Below, one piece after another: positions 34,041-42,655 of a stretch of DNA of 64,000 nt. The translations under genes and the position numbers were made by a program. Origin of the DNA: Dyella_A sp049445995 (GTDB lineage: Bacteria > Pseudomonadota > Gammaproteobacteria > Xanthomonadales > Rhodanobacteraceae); NCBI RefSeq assembly GCF_049445995.1, contig NZ_JBMSDZ010000002.1, positions 124,001 to 188,000 of the forward strand, given 5' to 3'. Under the pieces are notes generated by a model, which was not told the DNA's origin, searched no databases, and worked only from the letters and a program-made list of their open reading frames with translations. Numbering within the stretch: position 1 is the stretch's first letter; each line of letters starts with the position of its first letter.

Positions 34041-35141
34041 ATGGCGATCACCGTGGGCGCATTGCGCGAGACCGCTGCCGGCGAACGGCGCGTGGCGATC
34101 ACACCGGAGATGGCGAAGAAGATGCGCGGCCGCGGCTGGCGCGTGCTGCTCGAACGCGACGCCGGTGCCCGCGCCGGGTTCCCGGACGCCTTGTATGCCG
34201 ACGTCGAGTTCGCCGGCGCCGCCGAGGTCTGCGCCCAGGCCGACGTGCTGACCTGCGTGCTGCCGCCGGCCGACGGCGCCATCGCCGGGCTGCGCGAACA
34301 GTCGGTGCTGGTGGGCCAGCTGCGCCCCTACGGCGCGGGCGAGCGCATCGCTGCGATGTCGGCGCGCAAGCTGGCCGCGTACGCGCTGGAGCTGCTGCCG
34401 CGCACCACCCGCGCGCAGGCGATGGACGTGCTCAGTTCGCAGGCGGCGGTGGCCGGCTATCGCGCCATGCTGATCGCGGCCGAGTCGGCGCCGAAATTCT
34501 TTCCGATGCTGACCACCGCCGCGGGCACCATCCGCCCGGCGCGCGTGCTGGTGATCGGCGCCGGCGTGGCCGGCCTGCAGGCGATCGCCACGGCGCGCCG
34601 GCTGGGCGCGCAGACCGAGGGCTACGACGTGCGCCCGGAAACGCGCGAGCAGGTGGAGTCGCTGGGCGCCAAGTTCCTCGATCTCGGCGTCAGCGCCGCC
34701 GGCAGCGGTGGTTATGCGCGCGAACTGTCCGCCGAGGAGCGCGCCGCGCAGCAGCAGGCGCTGGCCGACCACCTGAAGAACGTCGACGTGATCGTCTCGA
34801 CCGCCGCGGTGCCGGGTCGTCCCGCGCCGAAGATCCTCTCCGCCGCGATGGTGGCCGGCATGAAGCCCGGTGCGCTGATCGTGGACCTGGCCGCCGAGAG
34901 CGGCGGCAACTGCGAGCTGACGCGTCCGGGCGAGCGTGTGGAGCAGGGCGGCGTGAGCATCCTGGGCCCGCTCAACCTGCCGGCCGGTGCGCCGCTGCAC
35001 GCGTCGGAAATGTACGCACGCAACGTGTTCAATTTCGTCGAGCTGCTGATCAAGGACGACGCGGTGGCGCCGGACGATGCCGACGAGCTGGTGGCCAAGA
35101 GCTGCGTCACCCGCGACGGCACCGCGCGCTTCAGCGGATGA
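34041..35141 (+). CDS. pntAA: NAD(P) transhydrogenase subunit alpha part 1 (PntAA, NAD-binding)
   Basis: 366-residue soluble subunit of the proton-translocating transhydrogenase: RVAITPEMAKK, DVLSSQAAVAGYRAML, VLVIGAGVAGLQAIATARRLGA (NAD Rossmann) and KPGALIVDLAAESGGNCE. It transfers hydride between NADH and NADP. ATG 34041 is chosen; the frame is open to 33867 without family sequence. Normally pntAB and pntB follow directly, but here they start 1.7 kb away beyond a three-gene opposite-strand operon. Confidence 0.95.
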   Translation: MAITVGALRETAAGERRVAITPEMAKKMRGRGWRVLLERDAGARAGFPDALYADVEFAGAAEVCAQADVLTCVLPPADGAIAGLREQSVLVGQLRPYGAGERIAAMSARKLAAYALELLPRTTRAQAMDVLSSQAAVAGYRAMLIAAESAPKFFPMLTTAAGTIRPARVLVIGAGVAGLQAIATARRLGAQTEGYDVRPETREQVESLGAKFLDLGVSAAGSGGYARELSAEERAAQQQALADHLKNVDVIVSTAAVPGRPAPKILSAAMVAGMKPGALIVDLAAESGGNCELTRPGERVEQGGVSILGPLNLPAGAPLHASEMYARNVFNFVELLIKDDAVAPDDADELVAKSCVTRDGTARFSG

Positions 35142-35164
35142 GTCTGCGCGCCTTTCCTCACATC

Positions 35165-35213
35165 TGAAACGCAGACGCCCCGCGATCCGCGGGGCGTCTG
35201 CGTCGGGCCTTGC
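35165..35213. terminator. Hairpin between convergent pntAA and DUF3106 genes
   Basis: GCAGACGCCCCGCG and CGCGGGGCGTCTGC face each other around ATC at 35171-35201, a perfect 14-bp stem. The T-run is absent or weak, but the position between converging genes suggests a two-way terminator. Confidence 0.7.
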
Positions 35214-35747
35214 TCAGGGCCGCCCCTCGCGCGGCGGATGGTGCCGCGGCCCCATCTCGCGCAGCCACTGCTGGCGCTGCTCGATGGTCTGCGAGCGCCA
35301 CTTGCGCAGGAGCTTCTCGCGCTGCGCCGGCGGCAGTTGCTGGAACTGCCGGTAGGCGTGGTGCAGCTGTTCGCGCTGCGCCGGCGGCAACTGGTGGAAC
35401 TTGCGCATGTTCTCGCGGGCGAGGCGGCGTTGTTCCGGGGTCATCGCGTGCCAGCGCGCGATGCGCTGGCGGATCTTGTCCTGCTGCGCGGGCGGCAGCG
35501 TGAGCCAGTGCCGGGTCTTGTCCAGCATGCGCGCCTGCCTGCGCGGCGGCAGGGCATCCCAGTCTGCCTGCATGGGAGCGAGCAGTTCGCGCTGCGCCGG
35601 GCTGAGCGAGCGCCAGGGGTGCGGTGCGGCCTGTGTATCGGAGGCGGGCGGGATGTCTTGCGCGTGCAGGATGCTGGCGTGACCGGCAAACAGGCCGGTG
35701 GTCGCGGTCAGCAGCACGAAGGCGAGGTGGCGTGGTGACGGGAGCAT
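35214..35747 (-). CDS. DUF3106-family secreted protein
   Basis: 177 residues: signal peptide (about 1-29), then tandem helix repeats of the form L-S/P-P-A-Q-R/Q (LSPAQRE, LPPRRQA, LPPAQQD, MTPEQRR, LPPAQRE twice), roughly every 15-20 residues, ending in a Pro/His/Arg tail. DUF3106 proteins resemble the LTXXQ-type Spy/CpxP stress proteins, and a periplasmic chaperone or sensor role is inferred. It follows a sigma factor and a small membrane protein on the same strand. Confidence 0.85.
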   Translation of the reverse strand: MLPSPRHLAFVLLTATTGLFAGHASILHAQDIPPASDTQAAPHPWRSLSPAQRELLAPMQADWDALPPRRQARMLDKTRHWLTLPPAQQDKIRQRIARWHAMTPEQRRLARENMRKFHQLPPAQREQLHHAYRQFQQLPPAQREKLLRKWRSQTIEQRQQWLREMGPRHHPPREGRP

Positions 35748-35750
35748 GGT

Positions 35751-36143
35751 TCAGTGCCGGGCCGGGGCGGTGCTGTCGTTCGCGGCCAGCCAGCCGTAGA
35801 AGTCGAGGTTCTGGTACAGGTTGGGATCGGCGCTGTCGGCATCGGGCGGCAGGTCGCTGTCGTCCTGGGCGGCACCGGGGACGGTGGCGACGGCCATGTC
35901 CGGGACGGTTGGCGCCGACGCGCCGCGATGCGGCTGCCAGACCATCAGCGCGGCCAGCGCGATCACCGCGAAGGCGCCGGCCGGCAGCAGCAGGCGGGCG
36001 ACCCGATGCGGGGGCCGCGCCGGCTGCAGGGCCTCGCGCCGTGCCGCGCGCAGGCGGCCGGCGATGGCCGGATCGAGTTGCTGGCTGGCCTGGTGATAGA
36101 GCGCGCGGGCGCGCTGCTTGATGCGTTCATCGGGCGAGGTCAT
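35751..36143 (-). CDS. Single-pass membrane protein, putative anti-sigma factor
   Basis: 130 residues: a basic cytoplasmic N-terminal helix region (DERIKQRARALYHQASQQLDPAIAGRLRAARREAL), one membrane segment (about 52-70, LLLPAGAFAVIALAALMVW) and an acidic periplasmic tail (DDSDLPPDADSADPNLYQNLDFYGWLAAN). Its ATG overlaps the sigma gene stop (ATGA). The layout is that of a small anti-sigma factor, though no conserved anti-sigma motif is visible. Confidence 0.7.
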   Translation of the reverse strand: MTSPDERIKQRARALYHQASQQLDPAIAGRLRAARREALQPARPPHRVARLLLPAGAFAVIALAALMVWQPHRGASAPTVPDMAVATVPGAAQDDSDLPPDADSADPNLYQNLDFYGWLAANDSTAPARH

Positions 36144-36778
36144 CGCCATTCCTCCAGTTGGTCGCGCAGATGGTGCATGGCGCGCGACAGATGGGTTTTC
36201 ACGCTGCCCTCGGAGCAGCCCATGGCGTGGGCGGTATCGGCCACGTCGAGGCCTTCGAGCACGCGCAGCATGAAGGCTTCGCGCTGGCGCTGCGGCAGCT
36301 TGCGCACCGCAGCGGCCATGTCTCGCCAGGACTGCGCGTCGTGCAGCCGATCGAGCGGGCCCGGGCCGGTATCGGCCGGCTCCCACGCGGGCAGTTCGTC
36401 GCCGTCGCCGTCGCGGCCGCCGCCGAGCCAGCCCACCACGATGGAGCGCACCTTGCGCCGGCGCTGCAGGTCGACGATGCGCCGGCGCAGGATGCCCCAG
36501 AACAGCGGGCTCCATTCGCCGGCGGGCTTGTCGCGGTAGTGTCTGACCAGCCGCAGCATGGCGTCCTGCACGGCATCGAAGGCGTCCTCTCGGTGGCCCA
36601 GCTGCAGCTCGGCCATGCGGAAGGCACGTCGCTCCACCTGCGCCAGGAAGGCGTCCAGCGTGGCCGGCACGCTGCGTCCGTCCGCCTCCTCGGCGAGCGC
36701 GTTGTCGGTCATCGGCACGGCGAGGCTGTTCATCGGGTCGACATCCACGGCATCCGCTGGCGCACGGTTCGGTTCCAT
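36140..36778 (-). CDS. ECF-type sigma-70 family RNA polymerase sigma factor
   Basis: 212-residue sigma factor with region 2 (FRMAELQLGHREDAFDAVQDAMLRLVRHYR.. LFWGILRRRIVDLQRRRK) and region 4 (RKLPQRQREAFMLRVLEGLDVADTAHAMGCSEGSVKTHLSRAMHHLRDQL). It probably directs its own operon, with the membrane protein as antagonist. The start is uncertain: ATG 36778 is listed, ATGs at 36733 and 36712 are alternatives. None has a strong ribosome site. Confidence 0.85.
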   Translation of the reverse strand: MEPNRAPADAVDVDPMNSLAVPMTDNALAEEADGRSVPATLDAFLAQVERRAFRMAELQLGHREDAFDAVQDAMLRLVRHYRDKPAGEWSPLFWGILRRRIVDLQRRRKVRSIVVGWLGGGRDGDGDELPAWEPADTGPGPLDRLHDAQSWRDMAAAVRKLPQRQREAFMLRVLEGLDVADTAHAMGCSEGSVKTHLSRAMHHLRDQLEEWR

Positions 36779-36871
36779 CGGTTCGATGCCTGCACTCAAC
36801 GCGGCAGGCTCGCACAGGTTGACGGGCGACCGTATGATGCGGGAACCACGCCGTTCCGGCAGGGAGGGGTC

Positions 36872-37183
36872 ATGATCGACGGTTTCCTGGCGCTGTACAT
36901 CTTCATGCTGGCCGCGTTCACCGGCTACGAAATCATTGCGCGGGTGCCGGTGATCCTGCACACGCCGCTGATGTCCGGCTCGAACTTCATCCACGGCATT
37001 GTGCTGGTGGGCGCGATGATCGCGCTAGGCCACGCGCATACCACATTTGAAACGGTGATCGGCTTCATCGGCGTGCTGCTCGGCGCCGGCAACGCCGCCG
37101 GTGGCTACGTGGTGACCGAGCGGATGCTGGAGATGTTCAAGTCCAGCAAGCCGGGCGCCGCCAGGACCGGGGGAAGCCACTGA
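36872..37183 (+). CDS. pntAB: NAD(P) transhydrogenase subunit alpha part 2 (PntAB)
   Basis: 103-residue membrane subunit: four predicted membrane helices (FLALYIFMLAAFTGYEII, TPLMSGSNFIHGIVLVGAMIALG, GFIGVLLGAGNAAGGYVV). It forms part of the proton channel. ATG 36872 follows AGGGAGGGG. The gene ends by overlapping pntB (TGATG). It is separated from its pntAA partner by the sigma operon. Confidence 0.95.
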   Translation: MIDGFLALYIFMLAAFTGYEIIARVPVILHTPLMSGSNFIHGIVLVGAMIALGHAHTTFETVIGFIGVLLGAGNAAGGYVVTERMLEMFKSSKPGAARTGGSH

Positions 37184-38616
37184 TGAGCTGGCTGCCGACC
37201 CTGATCAAGGCGTGCTACTTCGTGGCCGCCGTGCTGTTCATCCTCGGCCTCAAGCGCATGAGCTCGCCGCGCACCGCGCGCGGCGGCATCGTGTGGGCCG
37301 GCTACGGCATGCTGCTGGCGGTGCTGGTCACCTTTGCGCTGCCGGACATGCACCACCGCGCCCTGATCGGCGTGGCGGTGCTGCTGGGCGTGTCCGCCGC
37401 GTGGTGGACCGGCAAGCGCGTGGCGATGACCGACATGCCGCAGATGGTGGCGCTGTACAACGGCATGGGCGGCGGCGCGGCGGCAGCGATCGGTGCCGCC
37501 GAGCTGGTCGGTTTCGCCGGCAGCGCGGTGGTGCTGCTGGACGGTGCGAAGTTCAGCGCCGATCCCACCGCGACGCCCGGCATGGCGCAGCTGGTGCTGG
37601 GCGTGCTGGGGGCGTTGATCGGCGCGGTGAGCTTTTCCGGCTCCTTGATCGCCTTCGCCAAGCTGCAGGGCTGGCTCGACAAGCGCTTCGTGTTTCCCGG
37701 CCAGCGCGTGGTCAACCTGCTGGTGCTGGCCGGCGCGGTGGCCTGCGGCGCCTGGCTGGTGGCCGGCCATCTGACGATGCCGGTGATCGTGGCGTTCTTC
37801 GTGCTGGCGCTGGCGTTCGGCCTGATGATGACGCTGCCGATCGGCGGCGCCGACATGCCGGTGGTGATCTCGCTGTACAACGCGTTCACCGGCCTGGCGG
37901 TGGCGTTCGAGGGTTTCGTGCTGGACAACGAGGCGATGATCATCGCCGGCACCGTGGTCGGCGCGGCCGGCACGCTGCTGACCCAGCTGATGGCCAAGGC
38001 GATGAACCGCTCGATCGGCAACGTGCTGTTCGGCAGCTTCGGCGCCGCGGTCGGCGGCGAGGCGCAGGCCATCACGGGCAGCCAGAAGCCGATCGAGGCC
38101 AGCGACGTGGCGGTGATGATGGCCTACGCCGAGCGCGTGGTGATCGTGCCCGGCTACGGCATGGCCGTGGCGCAGGCGCAGCACAAGGTGTGGGAGCTCG
38201 CCAGGCTGCTGATCGAGCGCGGCGTGAAGGTGAAGTTCGCGATCCATCCGGTGGCCGGCCGCATGCCCGGACACATGAACGTGCTGCTGGCCGAGGCCGG
38301 CGTGCCGTACGACCTGATCGCCGACATGGACGACATCAATCCCGAGTTCCCCAATACCGACGTGGCGCTGGTGATCGGCGCCAACGACGTGGTGAACCCG
38401 GTGGCCAAGACCGATCCGGCCTCGCCGATCTACGGCATGCCAATCCTCGACGTGGCGCTGGCGAAGAACGTCATCGTGGTCAAGCGCGGCAAGGGCACCG
38501 GCTTCGCCGGCATCGAGAACGCGCTGTTCTACGCCGACAACGCCCGCATGCTCTACGGCGACGGCCAGGCCGCCGCCGGCGAGCTGGTGACCGCGCTCAA
38601 GACGCTGGAGAGCTGA
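37183..38616 (+). CDS. pntB: NAD(P) transhydrogenase subunit beta (PntB)
   Basis: 477-residue subunit with about eight membrane helices, including IGAAELVGFAGS and ADMPVVISLYNAFTGLAVAFEGFVL, then the NADP-binding domain VVIVPGYGMAVAQAQHKV and GANDVVNP. Together with PntAA/PntAB it uses the proton gradient to make NADPH. Directly coupled to pntAB. Confidence 0.96.
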   Translation: MSWLPTLIKACYFVAAVLFILGLKRMSSPRTARGGIVWAGYGMLLAVLVTFALPDMHHRALIGVAVLLGVSAAWWTGKRVAMTDMPQMVALYNGMGGGAAAAIGAAELVGFAGSAVVLLDGAKFSADPTATPGMAQLVLGVLGALIGAVSFSGSLIAFAKLQGWLDKRFVFPGQRVVNLLVLAGAVACGAWLVAGHLTMPVIVAFFVLALAFGLMMTLPIGGADMPVVISLYNAFTGLAVAFEGFVLDNEAMIIAGTVVGAAGTLLTQLMAKAMNRSIGNVLFGSFGAAVGGEAQAITGSQKPIEASDVAVMMAYAERVVIVPGYGMAVAQAQHKVWELARLLIERGVKVKFAIHPVAGRMPGHMNVLLAEAGVPYDLIADMDDINPEFPNTDVALVIGANDVVNPVAKTDPASPIYGMPILDVALAKNVIVVKRGKGTGFAGIENALFYADNARMLYGDGQAAAGELVTALKTLES

Positions 38617-38629
38617 CCTCAGGGCGCGT

Positions 38630-39055
38630 TCAGCGCCCGATGCTGCGATGCGCCGTCCATGCCGCCACGGCGGCGCCGGCGGCGAACCACGCCAGCTGGG
38701 CGACGTCGAGCGACAGTCGCATCAGCGACCACAGCATGCCGGCACCGGCGATGCGCATGGCGTCGGTCAGGCCCATGTCCATGTTGCCGGCCAACTGCGC
38801 CGCAGCGATCAGCGCCGTGACGTAAGCGGCCGCAAGCAACGTGGCACATGCCGCCAGGATCGCCGCGCCCGGCCGTGGCAGCACCCAGCGCGCCACGGCC
38901 CAGCCGAGCAGTGCACCGAGCGGCAGCGCGAGCCACGGCAGGCGCGCGCGCAGGTAGGCGGTCGGCAACATCCACAGCGCCCCGGCGGCGAGGCCCAGCA
39001 TGGCCGCGCTCACTGCGGCAAAGGCGTTGGCGAGGGCGCGGCGTGACCGCGTCAT
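38630..39055 (-). CDS. Small integral membrane protein, unknown
   Basis: 141 residues, mostly four hydrophobic helices separated by short loops (LGLAAGALWMLPTAYL, ALPLGALLGWAVARWVL, ILAACATLLAAAYVTALIA, then a C-terminal AWFAAGAAVAAW). I do not recognise a family. Start ATG 39055 chosen; it converges with pntB and is divergent from sufT. Confidence 0.6.
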   Translation of the reverse strand: MTRSRRALANAFAAVSAAMLGLAAGALWMLPTAYLRARLPWLALPLGALLGWAVARWVLPRPGAAILAACATLLAAAYVTALIAAAQLAGNMDMGLTDAMRIAGAGMLWSLMRLSLDVAQLAWFAAGAAVAAWTAHRSIGR

Positions 39056-39260
39056 GGCGCAGCGCGCCGGAGCGAAGGCAGCATCGTGCGACGGGTCCCG
39101 GGCAAAGCGCGAATCATAGCGCGTGCCCGCCGGCACGCCTGCACCGCCTTGATTGTCGCGCGGGGAAGCCCGACCTGCATTGGGTATCGGGCCGGGGCGG
39201 CCGCATAATGAGCAACTCGTCGCGCCGCTGGCGCGCATTGACGGCATCGGCAGGATAGGC

Positions 39261-39818
39261 ATGAGCGGTTTCAGTCTGAGCAGCGAACCTTTCACCCTCG
39301 AGCGGGACTGCACCGCGGTGATGGTGCCGCAGGGCGAGACGGTGGTGCTGCCGGCCGGCCAGATCGGCTACATCACCCAGGCCCTCGGCGGCAGCTTTAC
39401 CGTGTACGTGGAAGGCAACCTGTTCCGCATCGCCGGCAGCGAGGCCGACGCGCTGGGCAAGGAGCCGCCGCCGGCGATCGAACTGGCCGACGACGCCAGC
39501 GACGCGGACGTCGAGAAGCTGGTGTGGCAGCAGCTGCGCACGGTGTTCGATCCGGAGATCCCCATCAACGTGGTGGAGCTGGGTCTGGTCTACGACGTGA
39601 GCCTGGAGAGCATCGACGCCGAGCAGCGCAAGGTGTACGTCAAGATGACGCTCACCGCGCCGGGCTGCGGCATGGGCGACATCCTGGTCGACGACGTGCG
39701 CACCAAGCTCGAACTCATCCCCACCGTGGCCGAGGCCGACGTGGACCTGGTGTTCGACCCGCCGTGGAACCACTCGATGATGTCCGACGCGGCCAAGCTC
39801 GAAACCGGCATGCTCTAA
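39261..39818 (+). CDS. sufT: SufT, iron-sulfur cluster assembly/maturation factor (DUF59)
   Basis: 185-residue protein. The N-terminal half is the SufT extension (CTAVMVPQGETVVLPAGQIGYITQALGGSFTVYV), followed by the MIP18/DUF59 domain: QLRTVFDPEIPINVVELGLVYDV and MTLTAPGCGMGDILVDDV with the conserved Cys. It helps maturation of Fe-S proteins. ATG 39261 has AGGATAGG upstream. No suf operon is in the window. Confidence 0.9.
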   Translation: MSGFSLSSEPFTLERDCTAVMVPQGETVVLPAGQIGYITQALGGSFTVYVEGNLFRIAGSEADALGKEPPPAIELADDASDADVEKLVWQQLRTVFDPEIPINVVELGLVYDVSLESIDAEQRKVYVKMTLTAPGCGMGDILVDDVRTKLELIPTVAEADVDLVFDPPWNHSMMSDAAKLETGML

Positions 39819-40355
39819 AGACGCCCGCCCGCATCGGTCCGGGGGCGGACGCGATGCGCGCAGGCCGACATGCCGGAGGTATGCGTGGCGCGTTTTCCCG
39901 TTGCGCAACACCGCCACCGGATGCGCATGACCGCAGTCACATTTCTTCGTGCCCGCGCTGCCCGGCGCGGCGCTTGCGGTGTGAAAGAAAATACGTGCAA
40001 AGGCTTGCCGTACATGGACTTTTACCGGCCGCGCCGATCGCTACGCAACTTCAAGTGGTTGACCCCATAGGAATTATTCACCTTGTTGCGGTCGTCCTGG
40101 CCGCCTATGGTCGGCAGGTCCGTTGGCGGGGAGGTTGACGGATGATCCTGTGGAAGCTGTAGGAAGGGGCGGCATCCGCCCATGGATCCACCGCGAGTCC
40201 TGGCAGGAAGCCACGGGGGAGGCCGCGGCCGGGTCGACAGGCATCGCTGGACAATCCAACGAAGTTTGGCGCCGCAGGAATCTGCGGCAACCCATGAATG
40301 GGGTCGATACGGTCGCATCAGGCGCGTTCGTCCCAATAATATCCAGGAGTCAGCA
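39819..40355. other. Leader region of the M4 peptidase gene
   Basis: No full gene. It holds a seven-codon open frame with a good ribosome site (40142-40162), a perfect hairpin GCCGCAG-GAAT-CTGCGGC at 40271-40288, an immediately following small palindrome CCCATGAATGGG at 40291-40302, and the CAGGAG ribosome site of the peptidase. A structured leader that could regulate secretion is possible. Confidence 0.5.
40142..40162 (+). CDS. Possible leader peptide MILWKL
   Basis: ATG to TAG, six residues, preceded seven bases upstream by GGGGAGG. Too short to judge from coding statistics; recorded because of the strong ribosome site in the long peptidase leader. Confidence 0.2.
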   Translation: MILWKL

Positions 40356-42518
40356 ATGCAGAGCAGTCTTCGCTTGAAAGCACTGGTCGCCGCGATCGGC
40401 ATGGCCTCGGCGTCGGTCGCCACGGCCGCCACCACGCACAGCGTCCATGCCCAGAACCTCGGTGCCGTCCCGGCAGCATCGCTCGCGGCGCACCTCGGCC
40501 TCGGCGCGAACAGCGCGCTGGTCGCGCGCAGCTCGGTCGCCGTGGCCAATGGTCGCCATGTGGTTCGTCAGCAGCAGATGTACCGCGGCGTGCCGGTGTA
40601 CGGCCGCAGCGTGGCCGTGGTGGAAGACGCCAACGGGCACGCCCTGCGCGCCACCGGGGAGCTGGCGCAGAACATCGATGCCGATCTGGTCTCGGTGACG
40701 CCGCGCCTCACGCCGGCGAAGGCGCTTGTCGCGCTCAAGAGCCACGCCCACACCCTGCTGGCCGCTGGCGTGTCCGTGCGCAACGAGCAGAGCGATCTGT
40801 TCGTGTATCCGCAGGACAACGGCCCGGCCCGGCTCGTCTACCGCACCTCCTATGTGGTGTCGGGCAATGGCCAGGTCTCGCGTCCCACCGCGATCGTCGA
40901 CGCCAACACCGGCGAAGTGATCCAGAGCTGGAACGGCCTGACCTACGCCAGCGCCACCGGCCCGGGCGGCAACCAGAAGACCGGCAAGTACATCTACGGC
41001 ACCGACTACGCCGCGCTCGACGTAACCCAGTCCGGCAGCACCTGCACGCTGAACAACGCCAACGTGGTGACCTACAACCTCAACCACGGCACCAGCGGCG
41101 GCTCGATCGTCAGCTTCACCTGCCCGAACAGCGACACCGATGCGATCAACGGCGCCTATTCGCCGGTAAACGATGCCCACCACTTCGGTGGCGTGGTGCA
41201 CGACATGTACGTGGCCTACACCGGCGCCGCGCCGCTGAGCATCAAGCTGCGCATGAACGTGCACTACAAGACCAACTACGAGAACGCCTTCTGGGACGGC
41301 ACCGCGATGTACTTTGGTGATGGCGCCAGCACGTTCTACCCGATGGTGTCGCTGGACGTGACCAGCCACGAGATCAGCCACGGCTACACCGAACAGAACT
41401 CCAACCTGCAGTACACCGGCCAGTCCGGCGGCATGAACGAAGCCTACTCGGACATCGCCGGCGAAGCGGCCGAGTTCTATGACCGCGGCGCCGCCGATTT
41501 CCAGGTCGGCGAGGACATCGTCAAGACCAGCGCCGGCATTGGCGACGCACTGCGCTACATGTGCAATCCGCCGCAGGACGGTGGTTCGATCGACAACGCC
41601 GCCGACTACACCTCCGGCCTCGACGTGCACTACTCCTCAGGCGTGTACAACAAGGCGTTCTGCCTGCTCGCCAAGACCAGCGGCTGGGACGTGAAGAAGG
41701 CGTTCCAGGTGTTCGCGCTGGCCAACAAGTCGTACTGGACCGCCACCTCGACCTTCGACTCCGGCGCCTGCGGCGTGGAGTCGGCGGCCACCGATCTGGG
41801 CTACAGCGCGGCCAATGTGGCCACCGCGTTCTCCGGCGTGGGCGTGACCTGCCCAGGCTCGGGCGGCGGTGGCGGCGGCACGACCTCGCTGTCCAACGGC
41901 GTGGCATTGACCGGCCAGGCTGCGGCGACCGGCGCGGATCTCAACTACACGGTGGCCGTGCCCACGGGGGCGTCGAATCTGGTGATCGCGATCTCCGGCG
42001 GTACCGGTGACGCGGACCTGTACACCAAGTTCGGTTCGGCGCCGACCCTCAGCAGCTACGACTGCCGGCCCTATCTCACTGGCAACAACGAGAGCTGCAG
42101 CGTGGCTTCGCCCTCGGCCGGCACCTACTACGTGAAGCTGCACGGCTATGCCGCGTTCTCCGGTGTGACCATCAAGGCGAGCTGGAACACCAGCAGTGGC
42201 GGCGGTACCAACGTGCTGCAGAACGGGGTGCCGGTGAGCAACCTGTCCGGGTCCAAGGGCACCAAGCTTTACTACACGGTGAAGATCCCGTCCGGTGCCA
42301 GGAACCTGGCGATCACCACCTCCGGCGGTTCGGGCGACGAGGACCTGTACGTGAAATTCGGCTCCACACCGACCACCAGCAGCTACGACTGCCGCCCGTA
42401 CATCACCGGCAACAACGAAAGCTGCACCGTCGCCTCGCCGTCCACGGGCACCTACTACATCATGCTCAACGGCTACTCGGCGTTCTCGGGCGTGACGCTC
42501 AAGGCCACCTGGAACTGA
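40356..42518 (+). CDS. Secreted M4-family (thermolysin-like) metallopeptidase with two PPC domains
   Basis: 720-residue extracellular protease. Signal peptide (1-25), FTP/PepSY-type propeptide (about 26-190), then the peptidase: zinc motif HEISH with H338, E339, H342, and the third ligand E362 in GGMNEAYSD; a later His in LDVHYSSGVYN completes the site. After a GSGGGGGG linker come two bacterial pre-peptidase C-terminal domains (about 515-610 and 625-720), nearly alike (DADLYTKFGSAPT.. and DEDLYVKFGSTPT..), probably for secretion or substrate attachment. It should leave the cell via a type II system. Followed by a strong terminator. Confidence 0.95.
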   Translation: MQSSLRLKALVAAIGMASASVATAATTHSVHAQNLGAVPAASLAAHLGLGANSALVARSSVAVANGRHVVRQQQMYRGVPVYGRSVAVVEDANGHALRATGELAQNIDADLVSVTPRLTPAKALVALKSHAHTLLAAGVSVRNEQSDLFVYPQDNGPARLVYRTSYVVSGNGQVSRPTAIVDANTGEVIQSWNGLTYASATGPGGNQKTGKYIYGTDYAALDVTQSGSTCTLNNANVVTYNLNHGTSGGSIVSFTCPNSDTDAINGAYSPVNDAHHFGGVVHDMYVAYTGAAPLSIKLRMNVHYKTNYENAFWDGTAMYFGDGASTFYPMVSLDVTSHEISHGYTEQNSNLQYTGQSGGMNEAYSDIAGEAAEFYDRGAADFQVGEDIVKTSAGIGDALRYMCNPPQDGGSIDNAADYTSGLDVHYSSGVYNKAFCLLAKTSGWDVKKAFQVFALANKSYWTATSTFDSGACGVESAATDLGYSAANVATAFSGVGVTCPGSGGGGGGTTSLSNGVALTGQAAATGADLNYTVAVPTGASNLVIAISGGTGDADLYTKFGSAPTLSSYDCRPYLTGNNESCSVASPSAGTYYVKLHGYAAFSGVTIKASWNTSSGGGTNVLQNGVPVSNLSGSKGTKLYYTVKIPSGARNLAITTSGGSGDEDLYVKFGSTPTTSSYDCRPYITGNNESCTVASPSTGTYYIMLNGYSAFSGVTLKATWN

Positions 42519-42573
42519 GCACGATGATTGTGTGCTGAGGCGGTTCGGGACGAACTGCTGCACATGAAGCCCG

Positions 42574-42609
42574 GCGGCCCGGTCAGGATGACCGGGCCGC
42601 TGTTTTTTT
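42574..42609 (+). terminator. Intrinsic terminator of the M4 peptidase
   Basis: GCGGCCCGGTCA and TGACCGGGCCGC form a 12-bp perfect stem with a three-base loop, followed by TG and seven T residues. Confidence 0.95.
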
Positions 42610-42655
42610 CCGGGCGTGGATGGGCCGGCGTGCAGGGCATCGGACGTCGTGTGGC

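Noticed and set aside
39819..40355. Cyclic-di-GMP (GEMM) riboswitch before the M4 peptidase
   Set aside because: The characteristic conserved core bases were not found; only generic hairpins.
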